From assembly GCA_029974635.1 (NCBI GenBank), contig JARKQY010000045.1, positions 1 through 61,530 of the forward strand: a DNA stretch of 61,530 nt, written 5' to 3'. The notes under the pieces were generated by a model, which worked only from the letters and a program-made list of their open reading frames with translations, made no database searches and had not been told where the DNA came from. Both the position numbers and the translations under genes were made by a program. Origin of the DNA: Bacillota bacterium (GTDB taxonomy: Bacteria > Bacillota > UBA4882 > UBA8346). Below, in pieces: positions 25,063 through 34,475 of this stretch (positions are counted from its first letter, which is position 1; each line of letters begins with the position of its first letter).

Positions 25063-27381
25063 TCAACCTCCTGCCTTGGCCAAAGCCGCCAATAAAGCTC
25101 CGGCTTTATTCATGGTCTCTTCATACTCTTTTTCCGGGACCGAATCGGCTACAATCCCGGCTCCGACCTGTAAATTGGCCTGGCCATCCTTGAACATCAC
25201 CGTGCGAATGGTAATGCAAGTGTCCAGATTGCCGTTGAGGCCCAAATAACCCACTGCTCCACCGTAAAATTCACGTCGGATGGGCTCCATTTCCTCAATA
25301 ATCTCCATTGCCCTGACTTTTGGGGCGCCCGAGAGGGTCCCGGCCGGGAATACCGCCCGTAATAAATCAACCCCGGTATACCCCGGCATCAATTCACCCT
25401 TAATTAATGAAACGATATGCATTACATGAGAGTAAAACTCGACATTCATCAGTTCGGCCACATTGACCGTTCCGAATTTGCAGACCCGGCCCAAATCATT
25501 CCGGCCCAAATCTACCAGCATGACATGTTCGGCCCGTTCTTTCTCATCGTTCAGCAATTCCCGCTTTAGGGACTCGTCTTCCGCCGGGGTCTTGCCCCGC
25601 GGTTTGGTTCCGGCAATGGGCTTTAGCACCACCTGGTTGTTTTCCAGCCGGACCATCACTTCCGGTGAGGAGCCCGCGATTTGAAAACCGCCAAAATCAA
25701 GATAAAAGAGATATGGTGAAGGATTAATCGTCCGCAGCAACCGGTAGAATAAAAAGGGGTCCCCCGAATATTCCTCTTTGATTCGCTGGGAGAGCACCAC
25801 CTGGAACGCATCCCCCGCCAGGATATAATCTTTAATGCGCACCACTTTATCCATAAACTCCGGCTTGGTTAGCGATGAACTCCGGGACGGATCCGCCGCT
25901 TCCCCGTTACCGGATAAACCGGACAAGGGCTTTAAGCTGATATCCTGCTGCAATTTGGCCAAAATTCTTTCCAATTGAGCCACAGCTTCATCATAGGAAG
26001 ATTGAATACGGTTTCGATCGGCTTTGGCTAAAACCACCAGCATCATTTTATGGGACACATGATCAAAACTGGCTAAATACTTGGGAACCATCCATTCTAA
26101 ATCGGGAATCCCGGTGGTGCAGGGATTTTTATCCGGTAATTTCTCGATGCTTCGGACATAATCATAACCGATATACCCTACTGCTCCGCCAGTAAAGTTT
26201 CCCATTCCCTGAATCGGAGTTATCTTCAAGGAATCCAGCCTTTTTTGCAATTCAGCCAATGGATCTCCAGTAGTCACGTTTTCACTGCCGGTTTCGGCGG
26301 TAATGGCGGCTGTTCTGCCGGTAGCCTTAAATGTCATTAATGGTTTCCAGCCGATGAAGGAATAACGGCCCAGTTGTTCCCCCCGCTCTACACTTTCCAG
26401 CAAAAAACGTTCCTCGCCTTCCGTCAGTTTCGCAAAGGCGGTAACCGGAGTTTCGGAATCGGTGACGAACTCGTGATAGACCGCCACGTATTCGTAATCG
26501 GAGCCTGCCACAATTTCGGAAAACTTCTCATATGAAGGTTGAACCGGCAAGGGAACCGGTATTTGCGATGTAGGAGGCTTTATGCCAAGCTGGTTCATTA
26601 AATTTTGAAACTGGGGAAAATCAAGGGTTTGGTTCCCATCGGAGATTGCATTGTCGGGACTGGGGTGAACTTCGATAATCAGTCCGTCGGCGCCGGCGGA
26701 TAAAGCCGCTTTGGCCACCGGAGTCACCAAATCCCGCCGGCCGGTTCCGTGACTGGGATCGGCAAATACGGGCAGATGGGTTAGTTTTTTTAATAAAGGA
26801 ATCGCATTAATATCCAAGGTGTTGCGGGTGGCTGGTTCAAAGGTGCGGATCCCGCGTTCACAAAGAATTACTTGGAGGTTGCCCTCGCATAAAATATACT
26901 CCGCCGCCTGCAATAGCTCTTGAATGGTGGCGGAAAATCCTCTTTTTAGCAATACCGGTTTGTTACTGCGTCCGACCATCTTCAGCAACTCGAAATTCTG
27001 CATATTCCGGGCCCCAATTTGCAGTATGTCAACATACTCGGCCACATAAGGTATCTGTTCAGCGGATGTTATCTCAACCACCGTAAACAGCCCGGTTTGT
27101 TCCCGGGCCTCCGCCAGATATTTTAATCCGGCTTCCCCCAGCCCTTGAAAACTATAGGGTGAACTGCGCGGTTTAAATACCCCGCCACGTAAACCCATGG
27201 CACCGCTTTGCTTTACTGCTTTTGCGATTGCCACCAACTGTTCTCCGGTCTCCACCGCGCAAGGCCCGGCAATAACAACCGGTTTTGACCCGCCAATCTC
27301 TACTCCGCCGATCCGGAAAACGCTCATTCCTTGTTCCAGGCGTACCAGCGGCAAACTTTCCAAAAAACTTTCTCTACTCAT
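25063..27381 (-). CDS. DAHP synthase-anthranilate synthase component I fusion (AroF-TrpE)
   Basis: 772-aa two-domain enzyme. Residues about 1-270 are a type I-beta DAHP synthase ([43 protein letters not shown]), which makes the first shikimate-pathway intermediate. Residues about 295-772 are TrpE, with the feedback-site motif LLES and GRYSFIG, then [27 protein letters not shown] and GGAVGYLG of the chorismate site. The first and the Trp-committing steps are therefore on one chain. No frameshift or stop separates the halves and the linker is Pro-rich (PVPLPVQP). Start ATG 27381 with AAGGAG about 12 nt upstream. Confidence 0.93.
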   Translation of the reverse strand: MSRESFLESLPLVRLEQGMSVFRIGGVEIGGSKPVVIAGPCAVETGEQLVAIAKAVKQSGAMGLRGGVFKPRSSPYSFQGLGEAGLKYLAEAREQTGLFTVVEITSAEQIPYVAEYVDILQIGARNMQNFELLKMVGRSNKPVLLKRGFSATIQELLQAAEYILCEGNLQVILCERGIRTFEPATRNTLDINAIPLLKKLTHLPVFADPSHGTGRRDLVTPVAKAALSAGADGLIIEVHPSPDNAISDGNQTLDFPQFQNLMNQLGIKPPTSQIPVPLPVQPSYEKFSEIVAGSDYEYVAVYHEFVTDSETPVTAFAKLTEGEERFLLESVERGEQLGRYSFIGWKPLMTFKATGRTAAITAETGSENVTTGDPLAELQKRLDSLKITPIQGMGNFTGGAVGYIGYDYVRSIEKLPDKNPCTTGIPDLEWMVPKYLASFDHVSHKMMLVVLAKADRNRIQSSYDEAVAQLERILAKLQQDISLKPLSGLSGNGEAADPSRSSSLTKPEFMDKVVRIKDYILAGDAFQVVLSQRIKEEYSGDPFLFYRLLRTINPSPYLFYLDFGGFQIAGSSPEVMVRLENNQVVLKPIAGTKPRGKTPAEDESLKRELLNDEKERAEHVMLVDLGRNDLGRVCKFGTVNVAELMNVEFYSHVMHIVSLIKGELMPGYTGVDLLRAVFPAGTLSGAPKVRAMEIIEEMEPIRREFYGGAVGYLGLNGNLDTCITIRTVMFKDGQANLQVGAGIVADSVPEKEYEETMNKAGALLAALAKAGG

Positions 27382-27412
27382 CTCCGCTTATCTCCTTATA
27401 TTTAAAATAAAA

Positions 27413-27438
27413 AGACCAGACTGCAAGAAGTCTGGTCT
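27413..27438 (-). terminator. trp leader intrinsic terminator (attenuator)
   Basis: On the minus strand a perfect stem (AGACCAGACT / AGTCTGGTCT) is followed by a TTTTTATTTT tract. It lies between mtrB and the aroF-trpE start, 32 nt before that start, and directly after the GAG/UAG-rich segment. An upstream AGTCCGTC (near 27472-27479) could pair imperfectly with the left arm as an antiterminator. Confidence 0.8.
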
Positions 27439-27451
27439 CAAAAAACCATAA

Positions 27452-27529
27452 CTACTCTGCTCGCCTCAACTGACGGACTCGCCCTTGGCAAATCCGCTTA
27501 CTCAAACTAAACTGTCTCCAACTCTGCTC
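27452..27529 (-). promoter_or_regulatory. Probable TRAP-binding site (GAG/UAG repeats) in the trp leader
   Basis: The minus-strand RNA has GAG at 27529, 27524, 27518, 27503, 27480, 27467, 27462 and 27457, and UAG at 27509 and 27454 (first-base positions). CAG and AAG near-matches lie between, mostly with 2-3 nt spacers. TRAP binds about 11 such triplets. Further triplets occur at 27554-27569 and 27594-27608. The segment ends about 14 nt before the terminator, the layout of the Bacillus trp attenuator. Confidence 0.75.
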
Positions 27530-27663
27530 AAAATAACGTTTTCAAATGCACCGCTAATACTCTATTCTCATTTTTCAGACGGTAAATCTTTGGCTACACT
27601 CTTTGCTCACAATACGCAACTTAATAGATTCTCGCAGGATTTTTGAATTTATTCCCTGCTTAT

Positions 27664-27912
27664 TTATACGTCTTTCCCGCACTTCACAGTACCGTGCTTG
27701 GTATAAATCTCAGCTTTACCCCTAATCTTCATGGCTGAAGTATGTTCAGTAAATTGGCAAATCATCACTTCACCGCGATCCAGCTTTTCGGTGTGGTTGA
27801 ACCGGGTATCCTTGCCCCGGGTCAAGCCGATAATGGTGACCCCATCCTCTAAAGCCCGGATAATTACATACTCGCCACCAATATCTTCAGTATGGTATTC
27901 GGCTTGATCCAT
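27664..27912 (-). CDS. mtrB: TRAP, trp RNA-binding attenuation protein
   Basis: 82-aa tryptophan-activated RNA-binding protein that forms an 11-subunit ring. Compared from memory with Bacillus subtilis MtrB, the core words [13 protein letters not shown] and QFTEHTSA are shared. The RNA-binding residues K37, K56 and R58 correspond to K43, K62 and R64 here. When tryptophan is abundant the ring wraps GAG/UAG repeats and promotes termination. The gene is the promoter-proximal member of the trp operon, so TRAP would be made ahead of its own target leader. ATG 27912 behind AAAAGGA. Confidence 0.93.
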   Translation of the reverse strand: MDQAEYHTEDIGGEYVIIRALEDGVTIIGLTRGKDTRFNHTEKLDRGEVMICQFTEHTSAMKIRGKAEIYTKHGTVKCGKDV

Positions 27913-27957
27913 ATTGGCTTCCTTTTCCAGTTTTGATTAACAACTGCAGTTGACTTA

Positions 27958-27987
27958 ATTATACGCATACGGAGAGGTCAATGTCAA
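27958..27987 (-). promoter_or_regulatory. Sigma-A-type promoter of the mtrB-trp operon
   Basis: On the minus strand TTGACA (27987-27982) and TATAAT (27963-27958) are both perfect and separated by 18 bp. It lies 46 bp upstream of the mtrB start codon. No other promoter was evident between mtrB and aroF-trpE, so the whole operon is probably transcribed from here. Confidence 0.85.
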
Positions 27988-28153
27988 GATGTTTGGCAAT
28001 AGTCCGTAGTACGTCCCAAAGAAAATACTTTGCAACCGATTACTTGCTGATTTATAATAGTCCTGGCAGGAAAAACTTTTGTTTTTTTTCTTATATTCGA
28101 TGAAGTTTTGAATTAAGAGCCTAATATATCTTTCATAAAGAGGCAAAACCTTT

Positions 28154-29479
28154 ATGTTCCCAACTCTAAAATCCGTTATTTATAAAATAATCTATCATAA
28201 CGACCCGGAACTCCTTTCAAACCCATTCAAAAAGAGTCAGGACCGTTTTATATTTCAAATCATGCTGGTAACCGCCTTTACTTTACTGACTAGCGGTGTT
28301 TTTTTAACCGGTTTTGCCATTTATTTGGGATTACAGGATGAATTGATCAGTTATATTACTATACTTCCCAATATATGCGGTTTATTTTTGCTTTTCAGCG
28401 GCTACTTCCTGGAACGTTTCCGCAGTAAAAAAAGCGCCATAATTATTACCGTATTGATATACAAATCGTTGATTTGTGCAATTGTTTTATTGCCCTGGCT
28501 GATACCGGAAGATTCACGGCCCGGAGTTTTATTGGGAACTCTGATGATCGCCTTTACCCTGCAGGCGGTTAGCAACGTCGCCATTAATACCTGGTTTGTC
28601 AGTGTGGTTCCCGAGAATATCCGGGGCCGTTATTTTGCCATCCGCCAAAGTTTTGCCCTGCTGGTGATGATTGGTGTGCCTTTAATTACCGGCCGCTTTA
28701 TGGACCTTGTTCATAACAAGCTCTTCGGATTTTCGGTTTTATACGGGGCGGGCCTGCTTATCACAATAGCGGAAGTAATTAATTATCTGCGCATCGAAGA
28801 AACCACACCGGAAATCATTGATAAATCACCGAAGTTAACTGAAGTCATCCGGCAACCTTTTTTAAATCAACAATTTCGTTATTTTGTAACTTACGTTTTC
28901 CTATTCTATATCGTTCTTTGGCTCGCTCATAGCTTTACCCAAGTTTACCTGCTGCGTTATTTAAAGCTGCCATACACTTTTCTCACTTCCCTCAATATTT
29001 TTTCAGCTTTGCTCCAACTCATCTTCTACCGGATTTGGGGAAAAATCAGTGATCAATACGGCCACCGCCGGGTATTAAATCTGGCAATCTGGTTTTTCGT
29101 CGGTGAGACTTTCTTTTATGCAATTACAAACAACGCGACTGCTTTTATCTGGTTGCCGGCTGCTTACCTTTTTTCGGCTCTGGGAAACTCCGGTTTTTTA
29201 ATCAGTGTTTTTAATGAGCGTTTTGCCATAATCCCGAAAAACAGACGCTCCATTTACGACGGATTCTTCAATATGATCATCGGAATCGCTTTCCTCATTG
29301 CGCCACTGATGGGTGGAGTAATAAAAAACGCAATCGGCGCCAGCCCACTGGTGCAACAGAACCTCAAATTCGGCGAGTTTAGGTTGCTATACCTTGTTTC
29401 ATGTTCCGGAATCATTGTATTGCAACTGACGGATATTTATTATAAAATGAAACAAAAATCTGCTCTGCAAAGGTGGTGA
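28154..29479 (+). CDS. Major facilitator superfamily transporter
   Basis: 441-aa membrane protein with about 12 hydrophobic segments and a large soluble-facing break in the middle (around residues 205-235). The loop 2-3 region has the MFS-like FLERFRSKKSA, and VPENIRGRYFAIRQS resembles loops in MFS_1 members. The N-terminal 35 residues are cytosolic. The substrate is unknown. It is divergent from mtrB and lies 3 bp upstream of the gntR-type gene, so it may be co-transcribed with the amino-sugar genes and carry a related compound. Confidence 0.85.
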   Translation: MFPTLKSVIYKIIYHNDPELLSNPFKKSQDRFIFQIMLVTAFTLLTSGVFLTGFAIYLGLQDELISYITILPNICGLFLLFSGYFLERFRSKKSAIIITVLIYKSLICAIVLLPWLIPEDSRPGVLLGTLMIAFTLQAVSNVAINTWFVSVVPENIRGRYFAIRQSFALLVMIGVPLITGRFMDLVHNKLFGFSVLYGAGLLITIAEVINYLRIEETTPEIIDKSPKLTEVIRQPFLNQQFRYFVTYVFLFYIVLWLAHSFTQVYLLRYLKLPYTFLTSLNIFSALLQLIFYRIWGKISDQYGHRRVLNLAIWFFVGETFFYAITNNATAFIWLPAAYLFSALGNSGFLISVFNERFAIIPKNRRSIYDGFFNMIIGIAFLIAPLMGGVIKNAIGASPLVQQNLKFGEFRLLYLVSCSGIIVLQLTDIYYKMKQKSALQRW

Positions 29480-29482
29480 AAC

Positions 29483-30217
29483 ATGTATATTGATAAAAAA
29501 AGTCCGATTCCAGTATATTATCAGCTAAAAAAGATTATTCTGGCAAAGATTGAGAACGGGGAGTTTGATACCGATCATCCCATTCCTTCGGAGCGGGATT
29601 TCGGAGAAATCCTGGGAATCAGCCGGATGACCGTACGGCAGGCTTTAAGTCAATTGGTTAATGAAGGGGTGCTCTACCGGGAAAAAGGCAAAGGAACTTT
29701 TATTGCCAAAAGCAAAATCGAACAGCGCAATATTATGAGTTTTTCCGAAATGGTCCGGAACAAAGGAATGGTTCCAGGTACCAAAGTGTTGTTCTTTGAA
29801 TGTAGTATCCCTTCCCAAGATATCATTGACATTTTGGGGTTAAAAGAAAATGATCCGGTTTACAATATCCGGAGACTCCGGTTGGCCAATGAAATCCCCA
29901 TTGGAATCGAAGCGGTTTTCATTCCGGAAAAATTCTGCCCGAATCTGGAACGGTTTGATCTGACCGCCTCCCTGTATCAGATTATCCGGGAAGAATATTC
30001 CCTGACCATTAATTATATGGATAATATCATTGAAGCCTCACGGCCGTTTAAAGAGGAAAAGGAACTTTTGGCGGTCCCGGCCAACACGCCGGTGATCCGG
30101 ATTAGCGGTAAAAGCTTTACGGATTCCGGAGTAAACTTGTTATATGAGCAATCCGTATACCGGGCTGATGAGTATAAATATAACGTACGTATTTCTGTAA
30201 ATAACGATATATATTAA
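29483..30217 (+). CDS. GntR/HutC-family transcriptional regulator
   Basis: 244-aa regulator with an N-terminal winged HTH (residues 1-70; SERDFGEILGISRMTVRQAL, then GKGTF) and a C-terminal UTRA ligand domain (about 90-235), characteristic of HutC-type repressors that sense sugar phosphates or amino acids. Start ATG 29483 with GGTGG upstream, 3 bp after the MFS stop. The inverted repeat at 30295-30312 in front of the next gene is its probable operator. Ligand unknown, perhaps the product of the DegT/Gfo/SIS enzymes. Confidence 0.9.
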   Translation: MYIDKKSPIPVYYQLKKIILAKIENGEFDTDHPIPSERDFGEILGISRMTVRQALSQLVNEGVLYREKGKGTFIAKSKIEQRNIMSFSEMVRNKGMVPGTKVLFFECSIPSQDIIDILGLKENDPVYNIRRLRLANEIPIGIEAVFIPEKFCPNLERFDLTASLYQIIREEYSLTINYMDNIIEASRPFKEEKELLAVPANTPVIRISGKSFTDSGVNLLYEQSVYRADEYKYNVRISVNNDIY

Positions 30218-30254
30218 AAACACACACCATATTGTAATCTCAAATAAAAGTCTA

Positions 30255-30312
30255 TTGCTTTTCGAATATGAGAATGGTAAAATAAATCTGAACTGGTATA
30301 TACAACTATACC
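30255..30312 (+). promoter_or_regulatory. Promoter with downstream operator before the DegT-type gene
   Basis: TTGCTT (30255-30260) and TAAAAT (30278-30283) have a 17-bp spacer. Twelve bp after the -10 lies the perfect inverted repeat GGTATA-TACAAC-TATACC (30295-30312), placed to block RNA polymerase. The neighbouring GntR-type protein is the obvious candidate binder. Confidence 0.6.
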
Positions 30313-30347
30313 TATAGATCGTATCAATTTACAGGGAGGAATTTATT

Positions 30348-31472
30348 GTGGCTGATATTAAAGTACCATTTTACGGGCATGTTCTCCAGTATGAAAGCAT
30401 CAAGCAAGAAATTGACGCCAAAATCCAGGAAGTCATTCTGAGCGGCCAATATGTCCAGGGTCCGATGCTGAAGAAATTCGAAGAGGAGTTAGCGGCATAC
30501 GCCGGTTCCAAATACGCTATCGGCGTAGGTAACGGTACCGACGCATTATGGCTGGTGTTTATGGCATTGGGACTTGGCCCTGGCGATGAGCTCATTACCA
30601 ATGCCAATACCTTTTTCGCCACTGCCGAGGCCATGTGGGTTGCCGGATGTACTGCCGTTTTAGTAGATTGTGACGAAAATACCCGCTGTATCGATCCTGC
30701 CGCCATTCGTAAAGCAATTACCAAGCGTACCAAGGCTATTGTACCGGTACACCTTTACGGCCAATGCGCTCCCATGGATGAAATCCGGAAAATTGCCGAT
30801 GAATACGGCTTATTTATAGTGGAAGATAACGCCCAGGCCATTGATGCCCGCGGCGATAAATTTAAGATTGGCGAACTCTCCGATGCGGTTTGCACCAGCT
30901 TTATCATTCAGAAAAATCTAGGTACCTTCGGCGACGGCGGTGCGATTTGGACCAACCACCAATATATCAACGACAAAGTACGCAAACTGCGCAACCATGG
31001 TTCCAGCAAACGGGATCACCACAGCTATGGTTTTAACAGCCGCCTCGACGATCTGCATGCCGGGGTTTTAAGCGCCAAATTGAAACACATTGGCGCGTGG
31101 AGTGATCGCCGGATTGCCATCGCCAAAAAATACGATGAAGGGTTAAAAGGCGTTGATTCTATCACTTTGCCCTATGCACGCCCCGGTTATCGGCATGTTT
31201 ATCATTTATATGAAATTGAAACCAAGAACCCCGCTGATCGCAACCTACTAGTGAATTACTTGGTGGAAAAAGGCGTCGACGCCAAAACCCACTATTCTAT
31301 TGCCATTCACCAACAAGAAGGCTTCCCGTGGGGGAAAGATGCACGTCTTTCAGGACCTTTGACGAATGCCGAGAAAAATGCGGCTTCTTGTATCTCATTG
31401 CCGATGTTTCCGGAGCTTACGGACGATCAGGTTCAATACGTAATTGATGTGCTGAAAGCCTGGAAAAAGTAA
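30348..31472 (+). CDS. DegT/DnrJ/EryC1-type sugar aminotransferase
   Basis: 374-aa PLP-dependent aminotransferase acting on keto-sugars or keto-cyclitols. Features: GNGTDALWL near 66 (PLP phosphate), VEDNAQAIDA (Asp to the pyridine N), PLP lysine in FIIQKNLGTFGDGGA (K near 186) and the C-terminal NRLDDLHAGVL-like segment. GTG start at 30348 behind GGGAGG. It is followed after 24 bp by a Gfo/Idh/MocA oxidoreductase; oxidation followed by transamination is the logic of NtdC/NtdA kanosamine synthesis and of scyllo-inosamine formation. The exact substrate is not determined. Confidence 0.9.
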   Translation: MADIKVPFYGHVLQYESIKQEIDAKIQEVILSGQYVQGPMLKKFEEELAAYAGSKYAIGVGNGTDALWLVFMALGLGPGDELITNANTFFATAEAMWVAGCTAVLVDCDENTRCIDPAAIRKAITKRTKAIVPVHLYGQCAPMDEIRKIADEYGLFIVEDNAQAIDARGDKFKIGELSDAVCTSFIIQKNLGTFGDGGAIWTNHQYINDKVRKLRNHGSSKRDHHSYGFNSRLDDLHAGVLSAKLKHIGAWSDRRIAIAKKYDEGLKGVDSITLPYARPGYRHVYHLYEIETKNPADRNLLVNYLVEKGVDAKTHYSIAIHQQEGFPWGKDARLSGPLTNAEKNAASCISLPMFPELTDDQVQYVIDVLKAWKK

Positions 31473-31496
31473 GAATTCGTGATAGGAGGTTTTGGA

Positions 31497-32537
31497 ATGA
31501 GTGCCAAAAAATATTCCGTGGTCGTACTCGGCGCCGGCAAACGGGGGAAACTCCATGCCGAGTTGTTCCATCAGAATGACCGCTTTGATTTGGTGGGGAT
31601 TTGTGATCTTGATAACGAAAGACTTCAATCTTTGGCTGCAACCACCGGCAATCCCGCTACGTACAATGATGCCGCCAAGATGTTACAGGAAACGAAACCC
31701 GATATTTTCTGCTTTTGCACCCCGCCGGCGTTGCGGTTGAACCTTTTCAAACTGGGCGCGGATCATAATGTCAAGGTGATTGCCTATGAAAAACCCATGG
31801 CCATGAGTATCAGCGAGGCGCTGGATATCATGAAAATCGCCCGGGAAAAAGGGATCAAGACCGTAGTCAGCCATCAGCATAAATATGGCGAACATTATCA
31901 ACAAGTTAAACAGATTATTGATAGCGGCAAGTTGGGGCGGATTCATACTGTTTACGGTCATTGCTGGGGCTGGTATTTACATATGGCCACCCACATTATG
32001 GATTATATCCGTTTTATGAATAACAATGCCGAAGCCGAATGGATCATCGGCCAGGTTCACGGCCGGGAAAAATTGACCGACAATCACCCTTCTCCGGATT
32101 GGGCCGGTGGATTCATCCAGTTTGTCAACGGCGTACGGGGCATTGTTGAGATAGGAGCCCTGTCGCCCGATGTGCCGGAGGTTGAATACTCCTGGCACAA
32201 GGGCCGGATCGGTGTCCAGGGAACCGAAGGTTTTGCCGAAATTCTCATCGGAGGCGACTGGCGGGCCGTAACCAAGGAAGGAACCGTCTCCGGACCTGGA
32301 AAATTCGATTATCAGCATGATCAAGGCGGTTATATCGCTGATATCGCGTTATGGCTGGACGGGGTTAAGGAGCATCCCTGCAACGGCGAGAGCACCTATA
32401 AAGGATTTGAATTGGCCATGGGCTTGCTTCGTTCCGCCGCCCAGCGCCAACTGGTCAAGTTCCCGTTAGGCCCCGGCGAACCCGAGATTGAAGCTATTGC
32501 CAAGGCAATTCCGGAAGTTTCCTTAACCGGCGCGTAA
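31497..32537 (+). CDS. Gfo/Idh/MocA-family oxidoreductase
   Basis: 346-aa NAD(P)-dependent sugar or cyclitol dehydrogenase. The Rossmann motif is VVVLGAGKRGKLHAE, EKPMA carries the catalytic Lys, and an HMATHIMDY segment in the middle has the His/Asp of the active site. I start at ATG 31497 behind AGGAGG; the frame opens at a GTG at 31479 inside that ribosome site. It probably makes or reduces the keto group used by the preceding aminotransferase. Confidence 0.88.
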   Translation: MSAKKYSVVVLGAGKRGKLHAELFHQNDRFDLVGICDLDNERLQSLAATTGNPATYNDAAKMLQETKPDIFCFCTPPALRLNLFKLGADHNVKVIAYEKPMAMSISEALDIMKIAREKGIKTVVSHQHKYGEHYQQVKQIIDSGKLGRIHTVYGHCWGWYLHMATHIMDYIRFMNNNAEAEWIIGQVHGREKLTDNHPSPDWAGGFIQFVNGVRGIVEIGALSPDVPEVEYSWHKGRIGVQGTEGFAEILIGGDWRAVTKEGTVSGPGKFDYQHDQGGYIADIALWLDGVKEHPCNGESTYKGFELAMGLLRSAAQRQLVKFPLGPGEPEIEAIAKAIPEVSLTGA

Positions 32538-32586
32538 CCGGGTAAAAAGCAGGTAAAGCCAATTACTGCAGCGAAATAATGATATA

Positions 32587-32625
32587 ATGAAATAGGTATA
32601 TGGTAATCAAACATACCTATTTCAT
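32587..32625 (+). terminator. Stem-loop between the oxidoreductase and SIS genes
   Basis: Long hairpin with arms ATGAAATAGGTAT and ATACCTATTTCAT, followed by TCATTTTT. It may terminate the DegT-Gfo transcript or attenuate read-through. Its arms contain AGGTATA/TATACCT-like words also found in the operator at 30295-30312, so GntR binding is a second possibility. Confidence 0.5.
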
Positions 32626-32657
32626 TCATTTTTAAAAACTATCTTGGAGGAACTGCA

Positions 32658-33695
32658 ATGATAAAAATGTGGGATGAGATCTGGGAACAGCCTGTCGTTT
32701 TAACCCGGTGCCTGGAAAAGAACCTGAATTCCATCCAAAAGATCATCACGGCAATTCAGACCCAAAATATTCAGTCGATTTGTATCGCCGCCCGGGGAAC
32801 ATCGGACCACGCGGCGGTTTACGGCAAATATATCTTTGAGCTGACCCTGGGTATCCCGGTATCTCTTGCGGCTTCATCAGTATATACGATATATCGCAAA
32901 AACCTGAAGCTGAAAGATACTTTGGTAATCGGAATTTCGCAATCCGGAAAGGCCGCGGACGTATTGGAAGTAATTAAGGGCGCCAACCAACAGGGGGCAA
33001 TTACGGTGGCCATTACCAATGCGCCGGATTCTCCGCTGGCCACGGAAGCCAAGTATCATTTATACTGCGAGGCCGGTATTGAACAAAGCGTTGCCGCTAC
33101 CAAAACATTTACCACGCAGCTCTATTTACTGGCGCAGATGGCTGCGGAATGGTCCGGCGACAAACAGATGAAAGAAGAACTGCTGGCAATTCCCCGGGAA
33201 ATCAGCCACACTTTTGAGATTGCCAGTCAAATTGAAGCGAAAGTGGAACGCTACCGTTTCACCGATGAATGTTTCGTTCTGGCGCGGGGCATTAATTACG
33301 CAATTTCACTGGAAGCCGCCTTGAAAATCCAAGAGACTACCTATATCCGGGCTAAAGCTTTTGCAACCTCCGATTTCCAGCACGGCCCCATTGCCATGAT
33401 CGATGGCGACATTCCGGTCTTAATCTTCGGACCGGAGGGCCCGTCATTGAAGGATGTCTCCGCCATGGCCGGCCGGTTAAAAAACGCCAATGTCGAGCTG
33501 ATCATTGTTTCCAATAATCAAGATATGCTGTCCATGGGCAATACCGCCTTCCCCATCCCGGAAACGAAAAACGATATGGTTTCTCCTTTTTACAACGTGG
33601 TGATTGCCCAGATGTTCGCATGCAGACTGGCGATTACCAAGGGATTAGATCCGGATAATCCCCGTGGATTGAATAAAGTAACCATTACCAAATGA
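32658..33695 (+). CDS. SIS-domain protein (GlmS isomerase-like / fructosamine deglycase-like)
   Basis: 345 aa with two SIS (sugar isomerase) domains and no glutaminase domain. Words typical of the GlmS isomerase half are AARGTSDHAA, GISQSGKAADVLE, ARGINYAISLEAALKIQETTY (shown in pieces: ARGINYA and EAALKIQE) and SDFQHGPIA. Stand-alone proteins of this kind include FrlB-like deglycases, AgaS and NagB-II deaminases, which interconvert amino-sugar phosphates and keto-sugar phosphates. Start ATG 32658 with GGAGG. Context suggests amino-sugar metabolism. Confidence 0.85.
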   Translation: MIKMWDEIWEQPVVLTRCLEKNLNSIQKIITAIQTQNIQSICIAARGTSDHAAVYGKYIFELTLGIPVSLAASSVYTIYRKNLKLKDTLVIGISQSGKAADVLEVIKGANQQGAITVAITNAPDSPLATEAKYHLYCEAGIEQSVAATKTFTTQLYLLAQMAAEWSGDKQMKEELLAIPREISHTFEIASQIEAKVERYRFTDECFVLARGINYAISLEAALKIQETTYIRAKAFATSDFQHGPIAMIDGDIPVLIFGPEGPSLKDVSAMAGRLKNANVELIIVSNNQDMLSMGNTAFPIPETKNDMVSPFYNVVIAQMFACRLAITKGLDPDNPRGLNKVTITK

Positions 33696-33803
33696 TAATG
33701 CTGGAAATATGGTCGAATTTTACACCTATACCGAAAGGAGATCCGGGATAAAATATGGAATTAGATACAGCGATGCCAAATTAAAATCGGGAGCGGGTTA
33801 TCG

Positions 33804-34475
33804 TTGATTACCAAAGAATCTCACCGGCTGAAATACATTTTGATCAACGCACTATTACTGTTTTTACTGTCTTTTATGGGCTGGCTCATGGTGATGATCC
33901 GGTTTACCTATACCGGTCAGTTCAGCTACCGGTTTTTATTGTGGAATCTGCTGTTAGCATGGATTCCCTATATGATTTCGTTACTGATATATTGGATAAA
34001 TACCTTCAAAAAAGGACACCCGGTCATTTTACTCGGCCTGGGTGTCTTATGGCTGTTGTTTTACCCGAATGCTCCCTACATGATCACCGACTTTATTCAC
34101 TTTCAAATTAATCGGAGCTTTATCATCTGGTATGACTTCGTAATTTATTCTTTATTCATTTGGACAAGCTTCTTAATCGGATTTTCTTCCATATATCTGG
34201 TTTTCCGGACCATGAGACAAAAATTGAACAGGATTATCTGCGGTTTCATAGTCATCGTTGTGTTGTTCTTATCCAGTTTCGGAATTTATCTGGGACGGTT
34301 TATCCGCTGGAACAGTTGGGATGCGCTTTTTCAACCCATTGATCTGATGCACAGCGCCCTGCAAAATATTAGCGCGCAATCGCTGATTTTTTCCTTGATA
34401 TTCGGGACATTATTGACCCTAACTTATGCTTTTTTATACAGTATAACGTATTTAAGGATTGATGAACCGAAATAG
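33804..34475 (+). CDS. DUF1361-type membrane protein
   Basis: 223 aa with about six hydrophobic segments. Family-like words are WIPYMISL, FYPNAPYMITD, WYDF and NSWD, the pattern of DUF1361 proteins, which have no assigned function. The start is TTG 33804, with GGGAG about 13 nt upstream; a later ATG is possible. The stop abuts that of the opposing aminotransferase gene at 34476 with no gap, so transcripts from both sides must overlap. A 9-codon frame with AAAGGAG (near 33755) precedes it. Confidence 0.75.
   Translation: MITKESHRLKYILINALLLFLLSFMGWLMVMIRFTYTGQFSYRFLLWNLLLAWIPYMISLLIYWINTFKKGHPVILLGLGVLWLLFYPNAPYMITDFIHFQINRSFIIWYDFVIYSLFIWTSFLIGFSSIYLVFRTMRQKLNRIICGFIVIVVLFLSSFGIYLGRFIRWNSWDALFQPIDLMHSALQNISAQSLIFSLIFGTLLTLTYAFLYSITYLRIDEPK

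Noticed and set aside
27445..27660. T-box riboswitch in the trp leader
   Set aside because: No AGGGTGGNACCGCG-like antiterminator box was found; the GAG/UAG triplets plus an adjacent mtrB explain the leader better.
27955..28146. 63-codon minus-strand frame upstream of mtrB
   Set aside because: It overlaps the consensus promoter of the trp operon and has no ribosome site.
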